64,000 nt of DNA from Norana najaformis. Its lineage: Eukaryota > Annelida > Clitellata > Crassiclitellata > Hormogastridae. Both the position numbers and the translations under genes were made by a program. Positions 48,201 to 57,399 of this stretch are shown here, piece after piece. The notes under the pieces were generated by a model. It saw only the letters and a list, made by a program, of their open reading frames with translations, searched no databases and was not told the DNA's origin. Location of the stretch: NCBI GenBank assembly GCA_964023275.1, contig OZ029919.1:8446702-8510701 (forward strand), written 5' to 3'. Position 1 is the first letter of the stretch. The number at the start of each line of letters is the position of its first letter.

Positions 48201-51200
48201 ACCAACAAATGGATCAACCAAATGAGCGACGACTGACCAATCAACTGACTGACTAATCAACTGATCAGCCAACCAATCAAGCAATAAACGGACCAACCAA
48301 CTGACTGACTAATCAACTGACCAGTCAACCAATCAAGCAATAAACGGATCAACCAACTGACTGAATCATGATCAACCAACTGACTGACCCTCCACAAACT
48401 GAAAGACCAACTAACTGCAGAATCCATTTCAGTAAACAACATTCTTCAAGGAACAATAAAATTGTTACTACGGTAAATTACACCACAACACATCAGCGAC
48501 AAACTCAACCAGGCCTAGGATCAGCAGAACAGTTCTGTCTCATACTGGTCTCTTACTATAACATGAAGTAATCTTCCCATCTTAACCTATAGCACCTTGA
48601 CCTGGCTTCTCCACTGGATTATGATTCTGATTATGATTTAATCTGAAGCAACCATCAATATATGCCTTGGGCACTATGACAACGGCACTATAAAGTTATT
48701 AGATTAGATTAGACAAGTCATAATAACGTCTTTCCCTAACTACTACCTCTCCTACAGACTAGATTGAGAAGTAATCTTTATACAGTACCAGTCAAAATTA
48801 ATAAATCATAAACTTCATGTTCAAAATATATGTAAGTAATACATATACATATAAATTCAACATTAACATAAACTTTCTTCAACCTTGAATTTAAAACTTT
48901 TATGCATCAGATAGCATATGGTAGCACACAGAAAATAGAAAAACCAGAAAAAAAATCAAAGAAAACCAAAAGAAAAACAATATAAGGTACNNNNNNNNNN
49001 CTGCCGACACCTGCAAAGATTTAAGTTTGGGCTCCAGTTAAATATCTTATTAGATAATGTACCTCATACACGAGTTTAAACATTCTGCAGTCTTTATCCA
49101 GGTGGGAAAGAAACTGCTCAAAATCAAAGGACACATCATGTGAAAAATGAGAAAAAGACCAGTTTCTTAAGCCAACCCAAGGGGCAACCATGACTATAAT
49201 GTATTAGCAGCTTCATTTGCTTAGCCTTGATATGACAACAGGTGGCCAGCCCTCTCCCTCATCACTAGATCTTCCCACCAGATGAGTTCGTTAAGGGACG
49301 ATAGCAGTGACTGTTGAACAGAAATCTTGAAAGTATCTTCTGTCTTGCTGGGGATTTGAACCCTTATCCTCTCGACAGACAATCCAGCAAGATAACTACT
49401 ACACTACAGTATCTCAGAAGCCCTTATGTGGCATTATACAAAAGTTTTGTTACACTACCAGTTACAATGATCAAGCAGCCTCACTCTAAAAGTAACTACA
49501 GCCAACACTGGGCTCAAGCAATAATGAATTGAAGTTGGAACCCACAGATCAGAGTTACCACAAGATAGCAATATTAACTATTGGAATGCGCTTAACAGAT
49601 GTGAAGTCTAAAGGCTGTAGCTCACCCCCTCCCAACCACATGTAAGTATGTAGACTTGAGCCACAATTACCGTGTAGCCTCACATGTGAGAAGCCCCTAC
49701 ACTCAAGTTCCCAGCTGTACTTTCGAATGGGCAGTAACAACCATGCACAAAGGTGAACCAAAATCAAAACTCATACAGAGAATGGGCAAGGTAAGGTAAG
49801 TTACTCATGGAAAGTATGGTAGGTAATGTAAGGTAAGGTACAGTAAGATAATAGAAGGAAGGTAAGAGGAAAGAAAAGATAAGGCAAGACAAGGTAAGAT
49901 AAGATAAAAGGAAGATAAGGTAAGGTAAAGTAATATAAGGTAATATAAGGAAAGTAAGGTAACGTAAGGTGATCAAAGGAAGGTACGGTAGGCAATGTAA
50001 AGTAAGGTATGGTATGGAAAGGTACTGGTAAGTGAAAGAATAACACATACTATACACGCTATATGCAATCATCAACCATACAGATGTCTTGAACTGAGCT
50101 GCTCCTGGGTTATAGGATCTTATAACACAACTGGGAACAAAAAACTACCTTCTGGGATTCAAACCATGTACACCAGAGGTGAAAGGTGAAGCTGTTGCCA
50201 CCCAGAATCACATCACCAAAGACATATATCACCGGCTCCAGGCATTGTTGAAAAGAAAGCTAAAACAAAGCTGACCCTAGACAGGTCCTTTCATATCATC
50301 TTTCATAGAGGTTTGCCGGCTAGTATTATTCAATCTAGCCAACACCACCTCATGTACCCCTTCACTTCTCTACTCCAATAGTCACCTCCCCAACCCATTC
50401 CATATAAGTACATTAGCTTTTAATGCTTACTGTTCCCCGGCTTCAATGTGCACTTCTGATCTTTGTATGGAGGCCATCACGAAATTACAGTCGTCTTGTA
50501 TTGTATTGTATAAGTCTGTCAATACAGGATGACGGTGCAGTCATTGATGTGGTGCCAAATCGGTTCTGGGACGAAGAAGGTTCCAACTCCGCCCTCTTTT
50601 GGCACAACATAGCAAGGCCAAGTTTAAGTATCCCACTGTCTTGATAGGAAAATTTGATAGCAAACAATAAATTAGTAAGTGCAAAATAGAAGCCCAGACA
50701 GTTTCTCAAACAGTCTGCACTTATCCAAGTCATAGTTAGGTAAAAATACAATGCTGATGAATGAAGCGGCAGCAAAGGTATCAATGGAACATTTCAATTT
50801 TTAGGAAGAAATTCCCACACCCTTGGCCTGTGAACCAATCACTGTATTTTTGGGACTGTTTCCACTTGGGCCTGATCTGGCTTTATACCAGTTCCTTCAC
50901 TGCTCTGCCACCTTAAAAACCCCACATTTGTTTCAAGGTCACGGAATTCTCTTGCCGCATCCAATGGTGAACTAAAATGGTCTTCTCCACTTCCGGTGGG
51001 TTGTCTGCTAAGATGGCAGCTTACAGAGGGACTAAGATGACAGCTTACAGAGGGACTAAGATGACAGCTTACAGAGGGACTAAGATGACAGCTTACAGAG
51101 GGACTAAGATGACAGCTTATAGAGGGACTAAGAATGACAGCTTACAGAGGGAGTAAGATGACAGCTTACAGAGGGACTAAGATGGCAGCTTATAGAGGGA

Positions 51201-54112
51201 CTAAGATGACAGCTTACAGAGGGACTAAGATGACAGCTTACAGAGGGACTAAGATGACAGCTTACAGAGGGACTAAGATGACAGCTTACAGAGGGACTAA
51301 GATGACAGCTTACAGAGGGACTAAGATGACAGCTTAGCTTACAGAGGGACTAAGACAGACAGCTTACAGAGGGACTAAGACAGACAGCTTACAGAGGGAC
51401 TAAGACTAAGATGACAGCTTACAGAGGGACTAAGATGACAGCTTACAGAGGGACTAAGATGACAGCTTACAGAGGGACTAAGATGACAGCTTACAGAGGG
51501 ACTAAGATGACAGCTTATAGAGGGACTAAGATGACAGCTTATAGAGGGACTAAGATGACAGCTTACAGAGGGAGTAAGATGACAGCTTACAGAGGGACTA
51601 AGATGGCAGCTTATAGAGGGACTAAAATGACAGCTTACAGAGGGACTAAGATGACAGCTTACAGAGGGACTAAGATGACAGCTTACAGAGGGAGTAAGAT
51701 GACAGCTTACAGAGGGACTAAGATGACAGCTTACAGAGGGACTAAGATGACAGCTTATAGAGGGACTAAGATGACAGCTTACAGAGGGAGTAAGATGACA
51801 GCTTACAGAGGGAGTAAGATGACAGCTTACAGAGGGACTAAGATGGCACTTAGAGGGACTAAGATGACAGCTTACAGAGGGACTAAGATGACAGCTTACA
51901 GAGGGAGTAAGATGACAGCTTACAGAGGGACTAAGATGACAGCTTACAGAGGGACTAAGATGACAGCTTACAGAGGGACTAAGATGACAGCTTACAGAGG
52001 GACTAAGATGACAGCTTACAGAGGGACTAAGACTAAGACGACAGCTTACAGAGGGACTAAGATGACAGCTTACAGAGGGACTAAGATGACAGCTTACAGA
52101 GGGACTACCTGTCCATGGGTGAAGTTGGTGGTTTGTTTGTCAATGGGATTTGGCTATAAACTGGTTTATGAGTACAGGACATAGCAATCCATATGTGGTG
52201 AAGTGTAATGTAATCATTAACTGAGAGTCACTGCAAGAAAACTCTGTGGCACTCTCATCATTATCATCATTGTCGTCGCTGTCATCACCACCATCCTGAC
52301 TTCAGCCATTTGGCCGAAATGGGTCCATTTGGCAGCTATGGGTGTGAAATTATCACCATTCTTATCAGTCACTTGTCAAGTCCAGTGCTTTTCTTGTTTC
52401 AGTCAAGTGGCACTCCCTACAAGATATCCAATCTTGGATATTTCTTCACCCTCAATGAAAATATATGAGCCGGTTGACAGAGTCTGAGTGAAAAGGAGTT
52501 ACCTCAAGACTGACACAGAGAGTTTTTCATCAATTGAGGGTGGGGTAGTTTTTCAGAAGAGGCAACTGTGAGAAGACATGATAAGAAAAGGATCCTTAAT
52601 ATTTTTTCTAAAAACAATCATCAACCAACAAGCATTCACAACAGTAACTCAAAAAGATACTGAGTTATAAAAAATAATACAAACTGTTAGACACAAACAA
52701 CAAAAAATCACATGTACTATCTTTGATTGATGCCAAACGAGTCTGGACTAAGGGGGGGAGTAAGCTCATCTTGCAATGTGTTTACAGAATTCAGTTGTCC
52801 CGCATATCCCAGGGTAAATGCTGACAACTGTGCCATGTATGGCTGCAGGTAGAAAAGCTGTAGAGAACCCATCAAGCAGCTTGCTACCCTACAAATTGTC
52901 ATCATTACAATTACAATATTTATCTAGTGCAAGTATGTATGTATGTATGTATGTATGTATGTATGTATGAACGTATGAATGTATGATGTATGTATGTATG
53001 TATATATACATGTATGATGTATGTATGTATGTACGTATGTATGTAACAATATGTATGTATGTATGTATGATGTATTTATGAATGTATGTAACTATGTATG
53101 TATGTATATTTAATGATACTTAATATATTTAAGTACTCTCAAAAGCGCTAAGCATATTATGAAACATTACAGCATACAAACAGAATATGTTTATACTTGA
53201 TAAGAGGATTAAAGCCAAGATTTATAATGCTTTTAAGTGATGCTGTAGTTTGTACAGACTTAAGATTTGTTGGCAACAGTTCTAGGATTTTTGGTGACTG
53301 TGTGACTTTAATGATGTTGGTGTTAGTCCTGCAAAATCAGATAAAACGTGTTGGGTTTTGATTCCAGTTTTTGAGAGATCATAATCTCGTAATCGTAATC
53401 TTGAGATTTCCACAGCGCGAAACGAGAGCTAAGTCACGGGAACCAGCTTATTCACAGGCGCAAAGATATAAGGAGATAAGTGAGAGAAGAAAACAGCGGC
53501 AACACAAAACACGGATCCATTGCACCCACATCCTAAAATAGTTCAGTCCTAATCAATATTTATGCCCTGTAAATTTGATATATAAAAGAAATCTCAATTG
53601 ACAAATCGGCAGCATCATTCACTGCCCTCTACAAGTTCCGTGACATGTTGTCACTGTCGTTGCTGTGGCTTGTTTGCTCTGAGGATCAAACGGTTTCCGA
53701 TGGCAGCCCGTCCAACAGTCGCCATGAAAGGTGGCTAACCACGCTTGGCAAACACTCCAACGCAACTCAAATAATCGCCAAAATCCTGCAACACGGGACA
53801 AATCTGCTCGAAGCATAATTGCTCATCATCAAGCCGCGTAAGTAAGTAACTCACCTGTGGGTGGACTTCTCCCACCCTGATTCCCGCAACGGGGTCCGTA
53901 TCGACGGCCATCTTACACGGCACACCCTGTGCTGCATTCAGTACAATGTCATCTGGCTGGAGATATGTGGTTGATCCACGTGGTACGTGAAGGGTCCTTG
54001 TACGCAGGATCAGCCGGTCATCGCAGTGGACAGACGCAATCAGGAGAAGCCATGTTGTCCACGTATGGCACGTCGACCAATGAAGATAGTTTGACTTTGT
54101 GATTTGCTTCAT
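34549..54112 (-). CDS. FREM1: FREM1-like extracellular matrix protein (whole gene, nine exons resolved, N-terminal half incomplete)
   Basis: Gene-level entry; coding exons on the minus strand are 54112-53855, 47954-45348, 44081-43879, 39187-39035, 38090-37912, 37036-36734, 36207-35970, 35574-35407 and 34781-34549. Domain order is signal peptide, FREM N-terminal start, CSPG repeats, one Calx-beta domain, acidic linker, a small cysteine/tryptophan module and a C-type lectin domain at the end. That order is diagnostic of FREM1: FRAS1 and FREM2 end in a transmembrane segment and lack the lectin domain. FREM proteins assemble in sub-epithelial basement membranes. Intron phases match at every junction from the CSPG exon onward (2, 1, 1, 0, 0, 1, 1). 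Between the first exon (phase 0 end) and the CSPG exon (phase 2 start) I find no exons, although about 750-800 residues are expected by comparison with vertebrate FREM1. The introns hold SINEs, LINE remnants and minisatellites. Confidence 0.9.
34935..35285 (+). mobile_element. CR1/L2-like LINE reverse-transcriptase C-terminus
   Basis: Open frame: FKVTVFVYKVLHGLAPSYLA, then RSASSGRFNQLTK, FLWNSLPPALR and KQLKIYLF. VYKxLHGxAPxYL...LWNSLPxxxR...FKxxLKxxLF is diagnostic of the last part of CR1/L2-type RTs. Plus strand, antisense to the FREM1-like gene, within the GC-AG intron that splits the lectin domain. Confidence 0.85.
35407..35574 (-). CDS. FREM1: FREM1-like exon: first half of the C-type lectin domain (GC splice donor)
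   Basis: 168 bp, phase 1 at both ends; acceptor TTTTCGTAG|GC. Translation: WTSYNSVCF, then LTWAEAEAACQKDGGHL, then FDHLTWLWSLNDQSQFWIG. These are the alpha1, alpha2 and WIG signature of a long-form C-type lectin fold, with the LTWLW pattern typical of FREM1. The exon must end inside WIG|L, and the only junction that does so is ATAG|GCAAGG, a GC donor with otherwise perfect donor consensus. A GT donor is not available at this point. Confidence 0.88.
35686..35935. repeat. Degenerate AT-rich tandem repeat in a FREM1-like intron
   Basis: Repeated blocks of tttctcaaaaaagtaagct and taaacatgtcatttctc, with tataggaaacatattg. Two to three higher-order copies about 115 bp long lie between the lectin exon and the Cys/Trp-module exon. 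Confidence 0.85.
35970..36207 (-). CDS. FREM1: FREM1-like exon: Cys/Trp module preceding the lectin domain
   Basis: 238 bp, phase 0 in, phase 1 out; acceptor TGCTTTCAG|AAT and donor GCGG|GTATGG. It contains CTQETKGLLYLDQSSSKMF followed by RCTGDQWQHW. The pattern C-x4-KG-L-x-x-x-x-x8-C-x-G-x-x-W-x-x-W is the short module that sits just before the lectin domain in vertebrate FREM1. It ends FCPAG, the first cysteine of the lectin domain. Two methionine-rich or acidic spacer stretches lie between. Confidence 0.85.
36734..37036 (-). CDS. FREM1: FREM1-like linker exon with acidic tyrosine cluster
   Basis: 303 bp (101 codons), phase 0 at both ends; acceptor AATTTTAG|TTTGGA and donor GTG|GTACAG. It starts FGLFDRDEDTSEEYDYDDYF, a dense acidic stretch with three tyrosines. 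That looks like a tyrosine-sulfation site on a secreted protein, by analogy with matrix and receptor acidic tails. It continues with a hydrophobic patch (IPTLLESDLSFYVGG) and then a basic Gly/Ser/Lys/Gln-rich tail. The longest ATG-initiated reading of this stretch is in a different, wrong frame; the exon is recognised by phase and by flanking exons rather than by a known domain. Confidence 0.72.
37300..37600 (+). mobile_element. tRNA-derived SINE, family A, best full-length copy
   Basis: A box (gtggtctagtggttatcat), B box (gggattcaaacccctgcc), full body (gagtacactgaccacaca, gagagacaagactggcca) and tail (gcacttcatacccatggc), ending in a ttacaattacat-type short repeat. About 290 bp. It sits in the FREM1-like intron between the two linker exons, antisense to the gene. 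Confidence 0.9.
37912..38090 (-). CDS. FREM1: FREM1-like linker exon (Ser-rich)
   Basis: 179 bp, phase 1 in, phase 0 out; acceptor CATTTCAG|GA. Translation starts QCTEYIGMISKEKKD and becomes rich in Ser, Asn and Pro. The Gly-Gln-Cys junction after the Calx-beta domain (GQC) is also found in vertebrate FREM1, which supports the exon. The donor is less certain: TAC|GTATAT at 37912 is chosen, but GAT|GTACTT a little upstream is also phase 0, so the last six or so residues may be wrong. It is probably a flexible spacer. Confidence 0.7.
39035..39187 (-). CDS. FREM1: FREM1-like exon: second half of the Calx-beta domain
   Basis: 153 bp, phase 1 at both ends, with acceptor TTTTTGCAG|GA and donor AATG|GTTAGT. 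It continues the Calx-beta fold directly from FPPG: VTEVSWMVEIINDGQREGKE, then EEKFKVMLRNATNAILG and a final strand TIIQLIDYENG. The pattern W-x-V-x-I-x-D/N-D-x-x-x-E-x-x-E-x-F-x-V-x-L is canonical Calx-beta. Intron size to the previous exon is about 4.7 kb and contains a LINE remnant and a mariner-derived element. Confidence 0.88.
39310..39590 (-). mobile_element. tRNA-derived SINE, family A, reverse
   Basis: Reverse complement of the family: tail near 39340 (gttagagacttcattttcac), body ccagtcctctccctcaaa, and B box in reverse (gccgggatttgaaccgcg) at about 39520-39540. Located in the FREM1-like intron directly upstream (in plus coordinates, above) of the second Calx-beta exon. Confidence 0.85.
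40385..40634. mobile_element. Mariner/Tc1-derived miniature inverted-repeat element
   Basis: Perfect 37-bp inverted repeats at 40385-40421 and 40598-40634 (ends tttttaaaattccaaaaac). Inside, an ATG at 40528 on the plus strand opens MAFSEEDKIVIKFLRQNNNY. The S-E-E-D-K-I-x-I-K motif resembles the N-terminus of mariner-type transposases. The frame stays open for 24 codons, then runs into the right arm, so nearly all of the transposase is missing. A tgtgtccggaaaaattcc stretch at 40321, typical of mariner ends, precedes it. Sits in a FREM1-like intron. Confidence 0.7.
41145..41199. repeat. (AAT)n microsatellite
   Basis: About 18 perfect aat units in a FREM1-like intron. A similar run lies at 45170-45205, just downstream of the CSPG exon. 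Confidence 0.98.
42650..43610 (-). mobile_element. Degenerate CR1/L2-like LINE reverse transcriptase
   Basis: Minus strand, with several stops: HLYADDAEAYFS (the catalytic YADD box) is at about 43446-43480, preceded by VPSGLSLGSTVF-type residues (G-x-x-x-G-S-x-L). About 600 bp later follows LATLVYKCLHGLAPTYLQ. Domain order is right for one RT, broken by stops. It sits in the large FREM1-like intron inside the Calx-beta domain, in the same direction as the gene. Confidence 0.75.
43879..44081 (-). CDS. FREM1: FREM1-like exon: first half of the Calx-beta domain
   Basis: 203 bp, phase 2 in and phase 1 out. The acceptor is TGTGTGTAG|A and the donor CCAG|GTCATC, which is weak but fixed by the phase of the next exon. 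The translation runs LEMQWSLMEWAQSQYIVCED, then a LLPLVIHRRG strand, then TDFITRSNSTITFPPG. This is the Calx-beta signature (WxxxxYxVxE, basic-RRG turn, F-P-G at the end of the first half) and closely follows the Calx-beta of vertebrate FREM1, including the cysteine in the VCED position. In FREM/FRAS proteins Calx-beta domains follow the CSPG array, as here. Confidence 0.88.
44740..44806. repeat. (AT)n microsatellite
   Basis: Near-pure AT with one ATAC interruption, in the intron after the CSPG exon. Further AT runs at 4113-4146, 9764-9794, 16170-16200 and 37198-37240. Confidence 0.97.
45348..47954 (-). CDS. FREM1: FREM1-like large exon: end of one CSPG repeat plus seven complete CSPG repeats
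   Basis: An open exon of 2607 bp (869 codon equivalents, phase 2 at both ends), the longest open frame in the window. The acceptor is TTTTTTAAAG|A at 47954 and the donor AG|GTAATA at 45348. It opens inside a repeat with YVHQGSENTLDAFVVSVSDG, the usual end of a CSPG unit. Seven further units of 100-130 residues follow. Each starts with a beta strand and a VxEG-like turn, has xPxxGxI/L in the middle (for example SPEFGQI, SPPRKGIL, EPPRHGKI), then FTxxDLxDGxVxY and D.F.F.VTD-type ends, with linkers such as PVDNAPP and PVNDARP. Several NxS/T sites are present. CSPG repeats are cadherin-like beta modules found in FRAS1, FREM and NG2. FREM1 normally has 12, so these should be repeats 6-12. There are no internal stops or frameshifts. 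Confidence 0.93.
48120..48400. repeat. Degenerate ACCAACTGACTG-type tandem repeat
   Basis: Runs of ccaactgactgac, aatcaactgaccag and caatcaagcaataaacgga, in two larger near-copies at about 48240 and 48300. Just upstream of the CSPG exon. Confidence 0.85.
48991..49000. other. Assembly gap (10 N)
   Basis: Ten N in a row. A run of exactly ten is usually a placeholder for a gap of unknown size. It falls inside the FREM1-like gene between the first exon and the CSPG exon, where several hundred codons are missing. Confidence 0.99.
49170..49425 (-). mobile_element. tRNA-derived SINE, family A, reverse
   Basis: Tail gtattagcagcttcatttgc, body cagccctctccctcatca and reverse B box ggggatttgaacccttatc. 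Lies 170 bases beyond the assembly gap. Confidence 0.85.
49785..50035. repeat. Degenerate AAGGTA repeat
   Basis: Irregular runs of aaggtaaggta, gataaggtaag and similar purine-rich pentamers/decamers on the plus strand. Open frames of Leu/Pro/Tyr on the minus strand are artefacts of this. Confidence 0.9.
50040..51005. other. Unassigned stretch in the FREM1-like interval
   Basis: Complex sequence just before the 24-bp minisatellite. A minus-strand frame (50485-50784) is open but shows neither FREM nor TE motifs, so no exon is called. Confidence 0.4.
51010..52108. repeat. 24-bp minisatellite, about 45 copies (1.1 kb)
   Basis: Units of agatgacagcttacagag plus ggacta, with recurrent variants (ggcagc, cttatag, ggagta) and a few indels near 51130, 51340-51410, 51850 and 52030. 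Eight-codon unit gives an open KMTAYRGT repeat. It lies in the FREM1-like interval between exon 1 and the CSPG exon. Mixed variants in blocks point to unequal exchange. Arrays of this kind are often collapsed in assemblies. Confidence 0.98.
52931..53110. repeat. (GTAT)n microsatellite with interruptions
   Basis: About 180 bp of gtat/atgt units broken by gatgta and aacaat interruptions. Confidence 0.96.
53385..53470 (-). mobile_element. LINE family C 3-prime tip, reverse
   Basis: ctcgtaatcgtaatcttgag, then cagcgcgaaacgagagctaa and accagcttattcacaggcgc. Only the last 85 bases are present. In the FREM1-like intron below exon 1. Confidence 0.7.
53855..54112 (-). CDS. FREM1: FREM1-like exon 1: signal peptide and FREM N-terminal start
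   Basis: The exon gives 86 codons from ATG at 54112, the only Met ahead of a hydrophobic signal segment (TWLLLIASVHC, about residues 19-29). It is followed by the motif LHVPRGSTTYLQPDDIVLN, which is the characteristic start of FREM/FRAS-related proteins (arginine-glycine turn, then YLQPDD). It ends VGEVHPQ at a CAG|GTGAGT donor in phase 0. Reading on past the donor loses the FREM resemblance, which supports the splice. A 5-prime untranslated exon could lie further up (see 59815-59960), because there is a possible acceptor just ahead of the ATG; this is not proven. Confidence 0.85.
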
Positions 54113-54289
54113 TTTACACTTCTATTCAGTGGTTTGTCCAAGCAGTGATGACATCTTCGTAGCACCGCCACATCTGAACTAAAGCCAACACAGACACGCA
54201 CATTTTTACAAAGTAATTTTAATCATAATTGTAACCGCACATTTCTATAGCACCTCTTCAAGAAAACTCCTCAGAAGTGTTCCCGATCT

Positions 54290-57200
54290 AGCAACATGAA
54301 GGTATGTTCAAACAGTTCAAATGGTCTTCAACCGCTGGTGAAATAGCGGAACAGTAGGACAAGAAGCTCATGTTATAAACTGTATAGGTCGGACTCCTCC
54401 AGAGTGTAAATGTTAGGCATTAGATCTAATGCAATGCAATGAAAATAGCTGAAATTTCTCAGTGACACAAAAGCCGCTTCAGGGAGACTAGCCAATTCAC
54501 TGTCACTTGCCAGATCAAATGCACAACAGCCAAGTTGTTGAGTCAGTTTCAGTTCAAGCATATATTTAGTATTTGAAAAATACACCTAAGTCTAACCAAC
54601 ATGACATAAATTCTCTTTTTAGTATGAAAACCTGCCATTTTATTTTTAAAAATCAGAAACTAAATATACAATTTCAAACTCCAGAAAGGTCAGGCAAAGT
54701 GAGCAGCCAGCAAGATGTCAAGGGAGGAAAAACGTAACAGCACTGTGCACATTGATTGACAGGACAGTCTAAGAAGCGAAAAGCACATGATAGCTTAAAG
54801 ATTACAGTTTTGACTTATACAGCAGGACATTGAAAAAGTGCCTTTTAAACAACCTTTTCTATAAATAAATGCATACAAGAGCATTAAATGTCTTTCAAGA
54901 ATCTCCCTAAAGCACTGATATTGAACTAAATGAATGCCATGTATTAAAAAGTGCATTGTCCTAATCAATAAATGTCCAGGTATTTTACACAAATTATTAC
55001 TGTAATGCACAAAACTGATTCACCAGAGGATTGGAAATGGCCACACCATCAAACACACACTGACACACACCATCAAAGAGAACCCCTCCATATATAACAT
55101 CACTGTAAAATAATGAGTTGCAATGTAAAGATATTGCATTGTAAATGTAATGTACATCTGACAGATTTCTCTAGCACTATCAGAAACTGCGAATGATGAT
55201 ATTTTACTCCATTAAAAGCAAAAACAGGTCCAAAATGTGTTTTAACAAATTCAGCTGTCGACTTACAACCAGAATTAATTTATTTTTAATTATTCCTTTG
55301 ACAGCATACATCAAGAAGCTCAAATTGCCAGTGGGTTAAACACTAGCAGACTGCTAAGGTATTTGCCTTTCACTTGTGTTTTGGGATGAGTTGGGGAGAG
55401 GTGAATCCCAGTCTAGCATTTGACAACGACAATTTGTTCTATAAATGGTTGGCCAGTTTTTCAAAAGTTGTTGTCCTGTTTGTACCTCAGTCAAAGTATC
55501 CTTCATCCTCAGCAGGACAATGCCTTAGAGGACTATTGTTAAAGCGGGCTGTAATAAACAAGCACAATTACTTTACCCTACTAATGGCCGTTTCATAAAA
55601 GGAGCGCCATGTTCAGCTAACAAGGGATGCCCTTCACTTAAAGAGCAGCAAAGCAGGTCATTGACAGTCAGGTCATAAAAGCAAGGCCATAACGTTAAGT
55701 TACCCCTAACGTCCAGCATGTTAATCACAATAACCAGTAAGAAAGTCCACCCTAATGTGTCACAGGTGCTTGTACGTTTGGACAAATAATTATGCTTAGA
55801 TTCAGCATAGCCACAACATATGTCCGGTGATTTAAAGTGGGTAAAAATTGTGAAGTGTGCGTCCCAGTCTCACACTAACAAAGATTAATTACTTACGTAT
55901 TTACTTACTTAAATGCTCACAAGCAAACTCATGCTAAAAGCCAAATTCATCTGTTAAATGCTTTTTCATCTTTAAAGAATGAACAAGAATTGCTGGCAAA
56001 TGCTTTAAAATTGAACAATAAGAAGTTGGTTGAATAGAACAGAATCAGAAAGTTTCTATGCTAAGTAGTACCAAACTGGTTAGATGTAGTTGCATTCTTC
56101 AACCAAATTTTTAAAAAAGACTAAATATATTCATATTACAATTTTTGCGTTGCATTCTTTATAAAAAATGTGCGTAATTCATATCAAGTGGTTTCTTCTT
56201 TATCTGAGATTATTGATTCTTGCACCACTAATGTATGTAGAAACACTCTTACCATATACATGTAAATTAGCTGTAAAATAACAAATAACTGCCCAAACAC
56301 ATACGAAGAAACAACTCTTTGTCCTTTTCTATTTTATGGCAGCGGACAAACCTGGGTGTGAACCAACCCAGCAGAATCTATGCAGGCCCTGATTAAGTTG
56401 TTGGACATAATTGTATCAGGTCAGTATTTGAGTGAATGGGAAAGCAAATGTTGTGCAAAGCACATTCCAAACTCTGAGACTTGTCCATGGCCAAAATGAT
56501 TTTTTCTTTTGCCTATCATCTGCTACCATAGGCAGCACTTTTGTGAGAATACCAAAACTGCTATATTCAGTGCTTAGATAAATACAAAAGTTAAATATAA
56601 ATCCTTAATCACATCACATCGCCCATCATCGTTTCCTCATCCTGAATGCTATGTGCTTCAAAAACTCCGAACATGCTGTCATCATTCAATTCTAGTTGGG
56701 AACCAGTTGGCTGGGCTCTGCGACGTATGTGTGTTGCCACTGGTGACTCTTCTAGTCATCTGAGCACTGTTTACTAATGGATGACATTTAACATCGTTAG
56801 CGCAGAGAGAGCCTCTGATGAGTTTATCTTGAAGAGGTGCTATAGAAATTACAAATTTCAAATTACAATTACAAATGACAAATGCATCTGACATTGCTTT
56901 TGCCCTGTTCTGGATAATTCAATGCATACTTTACAGGAGCTTCATTGAAGCCAAAGTTTTTAGATCAAGATTGGTGATTTAGATCAAGATAGGTGAATAA
57001 GTAAGGGCTCACAGGTGAAAAAATCTGCAAAAGACAGGTGCTCACTCACAGCCTGATTCTTTGTGGGGTAGGCACAGCTAAAGGACCCATTTTAGTAATC
57101 CTGTGGAATGATTCAAAATTTGAAGTTATGCCAGTTAGGTGTAGGTCAGATTGTTTCAGCAGATAAAGATAAATTACGACTGCAAATGACTTTAGATAGA

Positions 57201-57395
57201 ACCATCCAGTATTTAAATTTATAAAATCTGGGAGCTGCATACTGCCTAAATCTGCTCTTGATCAGCGATTAATGGGCTGCCTGCGAATTGCCTCCGTAAG
57301 TGGGATAGGTTCAAAATCAGCAATTTCATATCTGCCATAAGCAGTTAGCAAGGCACTCGGCAGCAAAACTAGCAGCTGAAACTGCTGGATAAATG
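54290..57395. other. Upstream region of the FREM1-like gene
   Basis: About 3 kb of AT-rich, largely non-repetitive DNA with one family E fold-back copy (56795-56880). No coding exon or TE recognised. Confidence 0.5.
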
Positions 57396-57399
57396 GAAA

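Noticed and set aside
50485-50784. Minus-strand frame as a FREM1-like exon
   Set aside because: No CSPG-type motif; composition resembles neither FREM nor a known TE protein.
51134-52184. 67- and 257-codon KMTAYRGT repeat frames as genes
   Set aside because: The unit length of 24 keeps the frame open by itself; there are in-array frameshifts and no flanking protein, splice or promoter evidence.
52717-52905. Missing FREM1-like exon 2
   Set aside because: Complex minus-strand frame, but it lacks the Cys-aromatic and YVH patterns expected after exon 1 and has no in-phase donor.
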